Of a stretch of DNA of 64,000 bases, positions 55,966 to 64,000 are shown in pieces (positions within the stretch are counted from its first letter, which is position 1; each line of letters opens with the position of its first letter). The stretch lies in assembly GCA_009809945.1 (NCBI GenBank), contig WTPW01000635.1, forward strand, positions 254,358-318,357, given 5' to 3'. Below the pieces are notes generated by a model. The model was given only the letters and a program-made list of their open reading frames with translations, ran no database searches and had not been told where the DNA came from. Source of the stretch: Gigaspora margarita. Its lineage: Eukaryota; Glomeromycota; Glomeromycetes; Diversisporales; Gigasporaceae. A program made the position numbers and the translations under genes.

Positions 55966-57962
55966 GGGGATGCCTATTTCCACTATAGTATTTTGCTATT
56001 TCCACTATAGTTATACAATAATTTCTATTTTTAGTATTTAATATAATATATTATAAATTTACTATAATTCTAACCCTAAAACTAATAAGTAAACCTTTCT
56101 TTGGTTACTAGTTAAAAGTTGTAGAGCTCATTTTTCTGATTCTAATGGTGGTTAAATCATCAAAATCAGTCTAGTAGATCCCAAGATACTTGGGATCAAA
56201 GAAGAAAACATAAAGCTTGGCAAATTCACTATTACACAAACTATTCATTTTTCTTTATATACATTTTTAAAGGTATTTTTATCATAGCAGGCCCAGGACA
56301 TGTCCCTTTACAGGGGTTCAAAATGTTGTCTATAATTAAAATTTTTAAAAAAACATATGAATTTACTATATAACTTTGAGCTAAGATTCTTTTAAATGTT
56401 ACTTATTAACTTTAAATTAAAATTTTTGGGTATATAGAACAAGGGAAGAAGAAAAAATTGAGCTTAAAAATTGAATTAAAATTTTGTCAATTTTGCACAA
56501 AACGAAAATGTAACTTGGCTAAAATCAAATATTTTCCGATTTTAATATGATGAGTACATGTAAAATCATGCTCTGAACAACTTTACTTAGTCGAAGAAAG
56601 TAGGTTACCTTGTAAGAAAAATGGGTTGTCTATGTGCTAAAGTTAAAATTTATTGTATTTCATAATACAACTTTTTTTCCTTATTAGGTAACCTACTTTG
56701 GGCTCTTAAGCAAAGTTGTTCGGCATGTAATTTTATATCACATTTGAAATTGATTCGCATTTTTCACTTAGTTACTAAGTGAAAAATGGGTTTAAAGTTG
56801 GAAAAAAAATTTTTTTTTTTAGAAAAAAATTTTTTTTCCAACTTTAAACCCATTTTTCACTTAGTAAAAGGCCGAAAAATGCGAATCAATTTCAAATGTG
56901 ATATAAAATTACATGCCGAACAACTTTGCTTAAGAGCCCAAAGTAGGTTACCTAATAAGGAAAAAAGTTGTATTATGAAATACAATAAATTTTAACTTTA
57001 GCACATAGACAACCCATTTTTCTTACAAGGTAACCTACTTTCTTCGACTAAGTAAAGTTGTTCAGAGCATGATTTTACATGTACCCATCATATTAAAATC
57101 GGAAAATATTTGATTTTAGCCAAGTTACATTTTCGTTTTGTGCAAAATTGACAAAATTTTAATTCAATTTTTAAGCTCAATTTTTTCTTCTTCCCTTGTT
57201 CTATATACCCAAAAATTTTAATTTAAAGTTAATAAGTAACATTTAAAAGAATCTTAGCTCAAAGTTATATAGTAAATTCATATGTTTTTTTTAAAAATTT
57301 TAATTATAAACAACAATGAAAGGGACATGTCCTGTGCCTGATAGTAAAAAAATTTCTAAGAAACTAATAAATTCCATTTTAAGAAACTAGCATTTTTTTG
57401 AGCCAAAGAACAACTTTACTTAAGAGCCCAAAGTCAATTGTAATAATAAAGTTCCATGCAAATCACAATTCTTCGTTTGACAACTTTTTTCTAACTTCTT
57501 TATATACGTTTTGAGAAGTTTTTATTGTAGTGAAAAATTTACTAAAAAAATAATAAAACACATTTTAAAAAACTAGCATTTTTTTGAGCCAAAAAACAAT
57601 TTTACTTCAGAACTCAAAGTCAATTGTAATAATAAAATTCTGCGGAAATCATAATTTTATATTTGATAGCATTCTATGCTTTTAATAGTGAAATTATCAA
57701 TTCTTATGTTCTCTTCTTTGATTCCAGGTATCTTGGGATCCACTGGGCCGATTTTGATGATTTAACTACTATTAGAATCAGAAAAATAAGCTCTACAACT
57801 TTCAATTTGAGGCAAAGAAGAGTTACTTATCTGTTATTAGTTTTTAGAGTTAGAGTTAGAGTTAAGCTAGAGTTAAAATTAAGTTAGAATGAATTCTTAA
57901 ATAGAAAATTTTGTGTAACTATAGTGGAAATAGCAAAATATCACAGTGGAAATAGTAGCCCC
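55966..57962. mobile_element. 2.0-kb foldback element with a near-perfect 1-kb palindrome
   Basis: The outer ends GGGGATGCCTATTTCCACTA and mirrored GGGGCTACTATTTCCACTGT continue into TATTTTGCTATTTCCACTAT on each side. The core arms, about 56335-56810 and 56822-57330, are virtually identical reverse complements meeting at an A/T-run centre at 56800-56838. AAAATAT-type flanks occur on both sides. The ~68-nt module is at 56121-56189 (+) and 57729-57797 (-). ORFs inside are palindrome by-products. A decayed single arm is at 62215-62510. Confidence 0.85.
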
Positions 57963-57983
57963 AAAAATATATACTGTATTTAT

Positions 57984-58566
57984 TTTTTTTTCCTTTCTTC
58001 ACTTCTATACCCAACCAACTATCCTCCACCGACCGTGAACCACAATGTTCATGTAATGGGGCGCAGTCATCTAAGCTTCCACTTGTGGTTAGGGCGTAAC
58101 CTTAAACCACTACCACTACCATCTGGCCCAACACATCATATCTATATTTCAGGAGACGTTTTAGGTTAGTTCATCCAGTTAGCACCGGCAACTACCAAGC
58201 CCATATGGGGTGCATCCATCAATTGACGTCTCGGGTCCCTTTTTTTCCACGGTGTTTCAGTTCCGCCTCTTTCCATATGGACCTGCTAGCGCTCCGCCAC
58301 TTATATGTAAGAAGTTGCACCGGGCTCAACTCTCACGAGATTTAGTGCCATCCCGGCCTATCATCACTGGTCCTATCGTCACAGCCCGGATGCCGCCACT
58401 GACATACTGTTACATGATCTTCACAGTCTCAAGGCTAAGTTGGTGACTTCGGTTATTCCATATCGGGTTCTAACACAAATTCACTTCTGCCCTTAGGCAA
58501 ACTTGAACCGGCAACCTTCGATTAGTGACCTTAGGAGCTTAACCGCTAAGCTATCGACCCTAAGGT
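57984..58566 (-). mobile_element. GC-rich tRNA-derived SINE with 18-bp target duplication
   Basis: On the minus strand the head reads ACCTTAGGGTCGATAGCTTA with box A TAGCTTAGCGGT (58542-58553) and box B GGTTCAAGT (58501-58509). The tail is a run of A (T run at 57984-57991 on +). AATATATACTGTATTTAT is perfectly repeated at 57966-57983 and 58567-58584. The body is near 50% GC in a genome region near 25%. The 81- and 78-codon ORFs on + are by-products. The perfect duplication suggests recent insertion. Confidence 0.88.
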
Positions 58567-58584
58567 AATATATACTGTATTTAT

Positions 58585-60130
58585 ATTTATATGTACTATA
58601 TTTTTTATTAAATAAATTTATTAAAAAATTTGCTACTAATAAATAAAAGTTTATATTGCAATATTTTATTAAAACTTTTGCTACAAATAAATAAAATTTT
58701 TAAATTTATTAAAACTTTTGCTACAAATAAATAAAAATTTTAAATTTATTAAAAATTTTGTCACTAATAATAAAAATTTTAATGTGTTTATTAAAATTTT
58801 GTACTTATATTAAAAATTTTATACTTGTGTGACCTTTTCAAATAATAATTTTTGAAAAAAAGGTGGTTTGTATCTTGCTGTAGTACCTTATTTGATTTAT
58901 ACCAGGAGCAGAGTATGAAATATGAAGTACATGGTTATCTGAAGAGTGAAATGTTGTGAACAAATACAGTTCTTTGATTGGTTATATTTTCACATAACAT
59001 TATGGAATATGATAGTCTGATTGCATTTTATATTAAATCGGTTTGGTATGGCTTTCGTATGTATGTAAGTGTGCTATTCATACATGATTATCCCTTTAAA
59101 AAGACTATTTTAAGTAAGTATTTCAAGTTTAAGTTGTGCCTCATTCTTTATTTGATTTATTTTTATCTTACCGGTATTATTATAATAATATTTCTGCACC
59201 CAAAAATCACAGCATTTCCTTATTCTGCCCTTGCTTTATTTGATCGATTATTGTTATATTTGATCATCCTTAAACCTTTTAATTGTTCCTAGATATCCTT
59301 AGGGGGAGAGTAATTCGTTCTACAATTAATTAAAGCTATCGTGATGCGTCGAATGTCTATATTACTAATCATTATGCTATCGCTTTTGTACATAGATCAA
59401 TTATGTATGAATTATTATTGCTTTTTTTAGGGACGAATGAATATGAAGCATTTAAATATTATCATCTCGCCCCTCACATAAAGTAATAGTACGATCAAGT
59501 TTATAGATGTTAAAGGGCAATTAGACTTTTAGTTGTTATATCTCAATGACGAATTGATTGTGTAAGAGAGAAGGAAGTTAAACTGACAATTGATTGGTGT
59601 AAATAATTTATATAGATTAACTTGTATATAAGTCTGATGTGTTCGCTCTTTGTGTATTGAGAGGTTTTGAAAAACCTGTCAACAAACTGACAGAGCAATC
59701 ATTATTGCAAGAACAGATGACTTTATAACTGATTACGTACAGGTTTTGTTATATATCCTTTTATGGTTATTTTTTGATTCTTGTCATGAGATTTTGTAAC
59801 TTGTATTTACAGGTAATTTCAGATTTGCATATGATTTTGATATTCACATAGTTATGATTATTGTTAGATCGATAACAGGGATAAGGAACAATGACTGTGG
59901 CCAAGTATAAACTAGTGATACTGGAGGAGTATTTAAGGCTGAGAATCTCAGTGAAGAAGGTTGTTTTTCTTTTTGCTATTGCTTGTCTTGTGAAGGCTGG
60001 CTCTATCGTTTCCACTGTATATATTCCAATTTGTTCTTAAAAAATAAAAAATAAAAAATTTTCATAAAGAAACTTTAATATGTTAAATAACTGTATAGGG
60101 CAAGTAGTATTGTTATACATAACATTGAAT
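58585..60130. other. Non-coding stretch upstream of the SAP-domain ORF
   Basis: 58585-58860 is AT-rich. 58900-60060 has mixed composition and might be the 5' part of the element encoding the SAP protein. A 104-codon ORF (58978-59292) is hydrophobic and unrecognised. A small frame 59891-60040 (MTVAKYKLVILEEYLRLRIS, then a hydrophobic VVFLFAIACLV) could encode a 49-residue single-span peptide, but nothing supports expression. Confidence 0.3.
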
Positions 60131-61136
60131 ATGTCTACGAATTGCACAATGCATGCCAGGAGTTGGACAAAACTGACCTTGACAGAGCTGAAGGACTTGT
60201 GTGCAGCTTGTGGCCTTTTCGTGGAAGGTAATAAAGAAGAGCTAGGTGAAAGGCTGCTCGCTTATTTTGAGAAATGAAAAGATAAAGGTCCAGAGGCGCA
60301 GTCAAAAGGGAGCAATAAAGTGCAGGAACAAGGTCCTGCAGATATTGGAGATAGGATGGGAGAGGCAGTAGATATGAAATTGGATGTAGATGATGGTGGT
60401 AAGTTTGAGGATGAATTGGATGAAGACTCACAGTAAACTGATAATAGGATTAGAGAAGAGTTTGCAACACATTTCTGAGGGAAAGAAAAGTTAGTTCAGT
60501 TCTAGTAGATGTTTTTCTGACAGCTCTAAGTAGTATTTAAAGGAAGATGGATAAGAGTTTTTTGGCCTTGTATAGAGAGATCGAAAAAGAAGATTTGTTG
60601 GAGGAGGCTTGGTCGAAAGTAGAATTGTCTAAACCACATGACCAGCATGAGTATGATTTTCTGGTGAAAATTGGTAGATGTTTAGATAAGGTAATAAGAA
60701 TATTATCAGATTCTGTTAAAAAGGAAGTTGTTAGTGTATGTGATGAGGTAGAATCAAGGGTCGTTACATTGAGATTAGCAGATGATAGGGATAGAGAGCT
60801 GCACTGTAAATAGTAGGAAGTAATGATAAGATGATAGAAAACTACAAAGACCGCATATCTGAAATTGGCCAGGCAGTGAACTATTCACGTCTATATGCCA
60901 GGGGTTATAGTAGTAAATTTCGTAAGTATCAATACAAGAGTAAGAGAGCATCACTTTCTTCATCTGATTCTGAAAGAGAGTATTATAAGAGAAGTAAGAA
61001 AAAGAAAAAAGAGCGCCATCTTTTTGGAGTAGGAATTTTTATGAACCCTTGGATTGACAAGAAACAATTACCTGTTATAACTGTGAAGGATTGGGCACAT
61101 CGTCTTTTGTTACTCGTGCATAAAAAAAGAAACTAG
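60131..61136 (+). pseudogene. SAP-domain protein, probably ORF1 of a DIRS-like element, broken
   Basis: From ATG 60131 the frame reads MSTNCTMHARSWTKLTLTEL then KDLCAACGLFVEGNKEELGE (a SAP DNA-binding helix-extension-helix, residues ~13-48) and stops at a TGA (60275). The same frame continues with an acidic linker (KLDVDDGGKFEDELDEDSQ), TAA and TGA. A shift leads to LVDVFLTALSS, then MDKSFLALYREIEKEDLLEE, KPHDQHEYDFLVKIGRCLDK and VVSVCDEVESRVVTLRLADD (60547-60813). Another shift gives ENYKDRISEIGQ and a basic Ser/Lys/Arg tail (60831-61136). SAP start, helical middle and basic tail in this order resemble proteins of Rhizophagus DIRS-type elements, as I recall them. The zinc knuckle expected in such a tail was not seen. 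No RT or tyrosine recombinase lies nearby, so it is an isolated remnant. Confidence 0.6.
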
Positions 61137-61662
61137 TGTATATGTGCATTGTAATTACCAATTGAGTGTAAATAAATAATTTATGTCTCGTAAATAACAG
61201 TATCAACAAATATTCACGTAAAATTTAGTATGGATGCACAATTTCCCTAATATTATGTTTCATTACTGATTTTGATATATTCTCTTATTAGGCTGTGAAA
61301 AAGTTAATTTTTCATTTTGCATTACAAGGATTTCAAAATTCAGAATGGATGGACAGATTTTTTATTTTTATTTTTTTTATTTTTTATTTTAGTTTACTGC
61401 AAATAGAATAATACCCACATTTAAGGTTAATTTTTCATATGCCAACTTTGTGCCATATACATATAAACTAATATGTACATAATTTAATAATAAACTGTTA
61501 AACATTACATTTTTTAAAACTTTTAATATGATCAATTTATTCTTCCATTCCTGGTTTTGCATGACAATGTTGCACAGCTACCTTATTTATTAATTAAAAA
61601 TTTGATTGAGGTGCTTGAGAATACCCTAATACAAAAATAAACAAGTAGTAATTTATATAATA
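61137..61662. other. AT-rich non-coding stretch
   Basis: No signals. It may include the 3' flank of the SAP ORF. Confidence 0.3.
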
Positions 61663-61813
61663 AGGGCCGTGTCATTAATCACCTAATTATTTTTTATCAG
61701 AGGCATACCCCCTCTCTCTTCTTTAATATATATATAGTCAGGTTCTTATATATAATTTCAACTTTTTTTACTTCCTTCCCCCCCAAAAAATCATCTGATT
61801 TTTGTCACTCCCC
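61663..61813. mobile_element. MITE, second copy of the family in the 5' LTR
   Basis: AGGGCCGTGTCATTAATCAC to TTTTTGTCACTCCCC, about 85-90% like 24314-24462, flanked by TAATA on both sides (61658-61662, 61814-61818). Confidence 0.8.
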
Positions 61814-61818
61814 TAATA

Positions 61819-62214
61819 GGTGTACTCAAGCACTTTAATCAACTGTTAGAATGGGTCTGAAAGTAAATTTTATTAGTTTTAATAAATAAAACATAATGAT
61901 GAAAGTTTAATATATCAGGAAGAAAAATTTTATTAGCAGAAGTTCGTTTAACTAATCAAGGGTATTCATCATTTCAATTTTCAAGAGATAGAGGCCCAAT
62001 TATCCTATTTTTATCATAAAGTTGTACTTATTGGATTGATTAGAAAAAAAATAATTGTTCAAGTACTTCACTCTTTTTACATTTTTATTATTGTTATAGA
62101 TTTTCAAAATCATTCCTTATTACTTATCAGTCAGCCGATATGTCATATGAAAATTTTTTAAATATAAAATTTATAAAAAAAATATATAAAATTACTATAA
62201 GCTTTGAATTCATG
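61819..62214. other. AT-rich non-coding stretch
   Basis: Nothing recognised. Confidence 0.3.
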
Positions 62215-62510
62215 ATGTTTCTTCCCCTACATATTAACTTAAAATTAAATTTTTTGGAAATATAGAACAAGAGGAGAAGAAAAATTTGAATTAAAATTTT
62301 GCCAATTTTGCACAAAATAAAAAGGTAACTTTGCCAAAAACTAATATTTTCTGAAGCATATGTAAACATGCTCTGACAACTTTACTTAGACCACAGAAGT
62401 ATGTCATCTTGTAAGAAAAATGAGTTATCTATGTACTAAAGTTAAAATTTATCATATTTCTTAATTAAACTTTTTTTCTTTATTAGGTAACCTACTTTGG
62501 GCAGCATGGC
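62215..62510. repeat. Decayed single arm of the 2-kb foldback family
   Basis: AATATAGAACAAGAGGAGAA, GCACAAAATAAAAAGGTAAC, TGTAAGAAAAATGAGTTATC and TATTAGGTAACCTACTTTGG follow the order of the left arm at 56400-56710, about 80% alike by eye. No mirrored partner is present. Confidence 0.75.
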
Positions 62511-63049
62511 GGACATTTGATTTGATTGGCTTGAAGAACTCTGAGTTATACAATATAAATAAAAATTTTTATAGTAAAACTTATTATAAAAAACCATATC
62601 ATCAATTGATAACTTGTGGGTTCATATAATAAAATTTTTTTTAAAGCATGTTATAGTATTCTTTAACTCTTCATGTATCTTTAGTAAAAAAAGGTCAGTA
62701 TAGATCATATACCTAAAAAATTGGCTTAGAGCCAAAATTTTGGTTCGTAATTACAGTATAATGAATAAGTTAATTAAATGTTAATGGAAGTAAAAAATAT
62801 TTATTTACCTAAGTAGTTAAGTTTAGAAGGTTACGATATAAAAAATTTGAAACTTATAGCTTCGGCTCTACAATATATCAGGTGATTTGAAAGTTAAATA
62901 AAAGGTATGTTTTGGCATTTCAATAATACTAATCTATTTTTTATAACATTATTTTTCTAATAAATTTGGGCCATGAGTATGAATTCTGGAAGGTTACAAT
63001 ATAAAAATTTAGAAATTACACCTTCAGCTCTACAACTAGGGTTCTCAAT
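62511..63049. other. AT-rich non-coding stretch
   Basis: Two related phrases occur: GGTTACGATATAAAAAATTT with GGCTCTACAA (62830-62872) and GGTTACAATATAAAAATTTA with AGCTCTACAA (62991-63038), a direct duplication of about 160 bp. No gene. Confidence 0.4.
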
Positions 63050-63370
63050 GGGCCGGGTTGGGCTGGGTTTATCTAAACCCAAGCCTGGCCCATAGAATTA
63101 TAAACCCGGCCCAAGCCCAGCCCAATTCATCACGGGTTTGAAATATAAACCCAAACCCAGCCCAAGCTTAACTTGGCCCAATCCAAGCCCAACCCAATTC
63201 ATCATGGGTTTGAAATATAGGCCCGTACTTGGCCCAGCCCAACCCAAGCCCGGCCCAACCCGTGCTTGGCCCGAGCCCGGCCCGACCTGAGCCCAGCCCG
63301 AGGCACAAATGGCCCAACCCGGCCTGAGCCCGACCCGACCCGGCCCGACCCGAGCCCGACCCATAATTTG
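63050..63370. repeat. GC-rich GGGCYGGGC repeat block, hAT-like end
   Basis: The left edge TAGGGTTCTCAATGGGCCGG is followed by dense AGCCCGGCCCAACCC-type words. TCATSRYGGGTTTGAAATATA occurs twice (63127, 63200). It resembles the subterminal repeats of the hAT element at 41891-43213. The minus-strand ORF 63098-63364 (GPGRVGLRPGWA repeats) is a by-product. Confidence 0.6.
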
Positions 63371-63600
63371 TATTTACAAATGCAATTGATTAGTTGAGAA
63401 AAATTTTTTTAAAAATCGATTATAGCCATTGATTGATTAGTCAATTAATAGATAAAGGTATGATACAACTTGTTGATTATGTCAACTAATCGATTAATTA
63501 GTTAATCGATTAATCGTCGACAATCGATTAGTTGTTTAATAAAATTATTAGGCAACTAATTAATTTTCGATTTGGAACACTAATTGCAAGCTCGGCCCAA
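63371..63600. repeat. AATCGATTAG palindromic cluster with a hAT-type edge
   Basis: ATCGATTAATTAGTTAATCG and related words, ending with the mirrored edge TAGTGTTCCAAATCGAAAA at 63582. This is the same family as 8760-9085 and 12881-13557. Confidence 0.55.
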
Positions 63601-63618
63601 TCTATTCTGAACTAAAAT

Positions 63619-63815
63619 ATATATGAAGTCGTTGATAGTGTCTTTATTAGGATTTGCATCAACTTTAAGGCACTTAAGGGCGACTGTTAAATTGTTGTCC
63701 TTCCACTTGCATTTAGAAACTGTTCCAAAGCCTCCAACGCCAATTACTTTTTTTATCAGTAAAGTTGTTGTAATTAATGTCTTTCTAAAATAGCTTTTTT
63801 AAGCCAATTCGAAAA
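63619..63815 (-). pseudogene. Protein kinase N-lobe fragment, second kinase
   Basis: The minus strand reads NWLKKAILER, then after a frameshift INYNNFTDKK, then the glycine loop VIGVGGFGTVSKCKWKDNN and TVALKCLKVDANPNKDTIND. The loop GxGGFGTV and the ATP-binding Lys of VALK are present. The helix before the loop and the insert NPNKDTIND are typical of Rhizophagus-type TKL kinases. The reading stops at about 63619 where repeat sequence begins, so the C-lobe (HRD, DFG) is missing. With one frameshift and truncation I call it a pseudogene fragment. An upstream exon could lie beyond 63815, but I see none. It could also be the 5' exon of a gene disrupted by the hAT-like repeats at 63050-63600. Confidence 0.75.
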
Positions 63816-64000
63816 ATTTTGTTATAATTTTTTTTTTACTAAAACCAATCATAAGTTTGGTTAATACGCGGGTATATACTACATAATCAAATATAAGATG
63901 CATATAGTACTGGATGCATGATTATTATATGAAATTTTAATAAACTAAAATATTGGCTATGCGTAAAAGAATTCATAACCTAATTGGAATCAACGAGATA
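63816..64000. other. AT-rich non-coding end of window
   Basis: No signals were seen. Confidence 0.3.

Noticed and set aside
56786-56995. 69-codon ORF in the palindrome
   Set aside because: It runs through the A/T centre into the mirrored arm, so its sequence is a by-product of the inverted repeat.
57924-58446. Two ORFs of about 80 codons on +
   Set aside because: They lie on the antisense strand of the SINE body. The composition comes from the SINE's high GC.
58978-59292. 104-codon hydrophobic ORF
   Set aside because: The longest free-standing ORF in its region, but Phe/Ile/Leu/Tyr-rich as expected from AT-rich DNA, with no motif. Left as unsupported.
63098-63364. 88-codon Gly/Pro/Trp/Arg-rich minus-strand ORF
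   Set aside because: Produced by the GGGCYGGGC repeats; no coding evidence.

Overview
The window looks like nuclear DNA of an arbuscular mycorrhizal fungus (Glomeromycotina, Rhizophagus-like). This is inferred from the strong AT bias, two broken protein-kinase fragments of the type these fungi carry in large numbers (CxxC..WCxxC linker followed by a GxGGFGxVY glycine loop), hAT/BED transposases, and a SAP-domain ORF resembling those of Rhizophagus mobile elements. It is eukaryotic scaffold sequence with scattered N bases. I found no convincing intact host gene. Nearly everything recognisable is a transposable element, an element fragment, or a tandem repeat.

Layout. 0-8.7 kb: a palindromic foldback element, a TA-flanked MITE, a 3.4-kb inverted-repeat element carrying a broken kinase and a hAT MITE, and a Harbinger-like MITE. 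8.7-14.8 kb: a decayed minus-strand hAT transposase cut into pieces by a 2.2-kb element, a hAT-type MITE and another TIR element. 15.6-21.7 kb: a satellite of about 100-131-bp units, interrupted by a 46-47-bp GC-richer satellite and a 431-bp TIR element. 22.5-23.0 kb: a MITE carrying telomere-like repeats. 23.9-35.4 kb: a complete but dead Ty3/gypsy LTR retrotransposon (LTR, gag, protease, four zinc knuckles, RT, RNase H, integrase, an extra ORF, polypurine tract, LTR). 35.4-41.2 kb: a directly duplicated hAT/BED-related segment of about 2 kb with further MITEs. 41.8-54.1 kb: a GC-rich hAT element, foldback elements, more MITEs with clear target-site duplications, and a tRNA-derived SINE. 55.9-58.6 kb: a 2-kb near-perfect palindrome and a GC-rich SINE with an 18-bp target duplication. 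60.1-61.1 kb: a broken SAP-domain ORF. 63.0-63.8 kb: GC-rich hAT-like repeats and a second kinase fragment.

Most notable observations. (1) The Ty3 element's reading frames are interrupted mainly by TGA, often exactly where tryptophan is conserved, while TAG at such sites is rare. (2) The second copy of the 35-41-kb duplication differs from the first almost only by GC-to-AT transitions, mostly in CpA/TpG context (RIP-like). The first ~200 bp of the copies are nevertheless identical and abut an N, which suggests assembly chimerism or conversion. (3) A ~68-nt sequence module recurs eight times, in mirrored pairs, in three otherwise different palindromic elements. (4) The Ty3 element has four zinc-knuckle units downstream of the protease and an unidentified ORF between pol and the 3' LTR.

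The genes do not form a pathway. They are layers of nested insertion, and the target-site duplications allow the order of events to be read. All calls come from reading by eye; no database search was possible.
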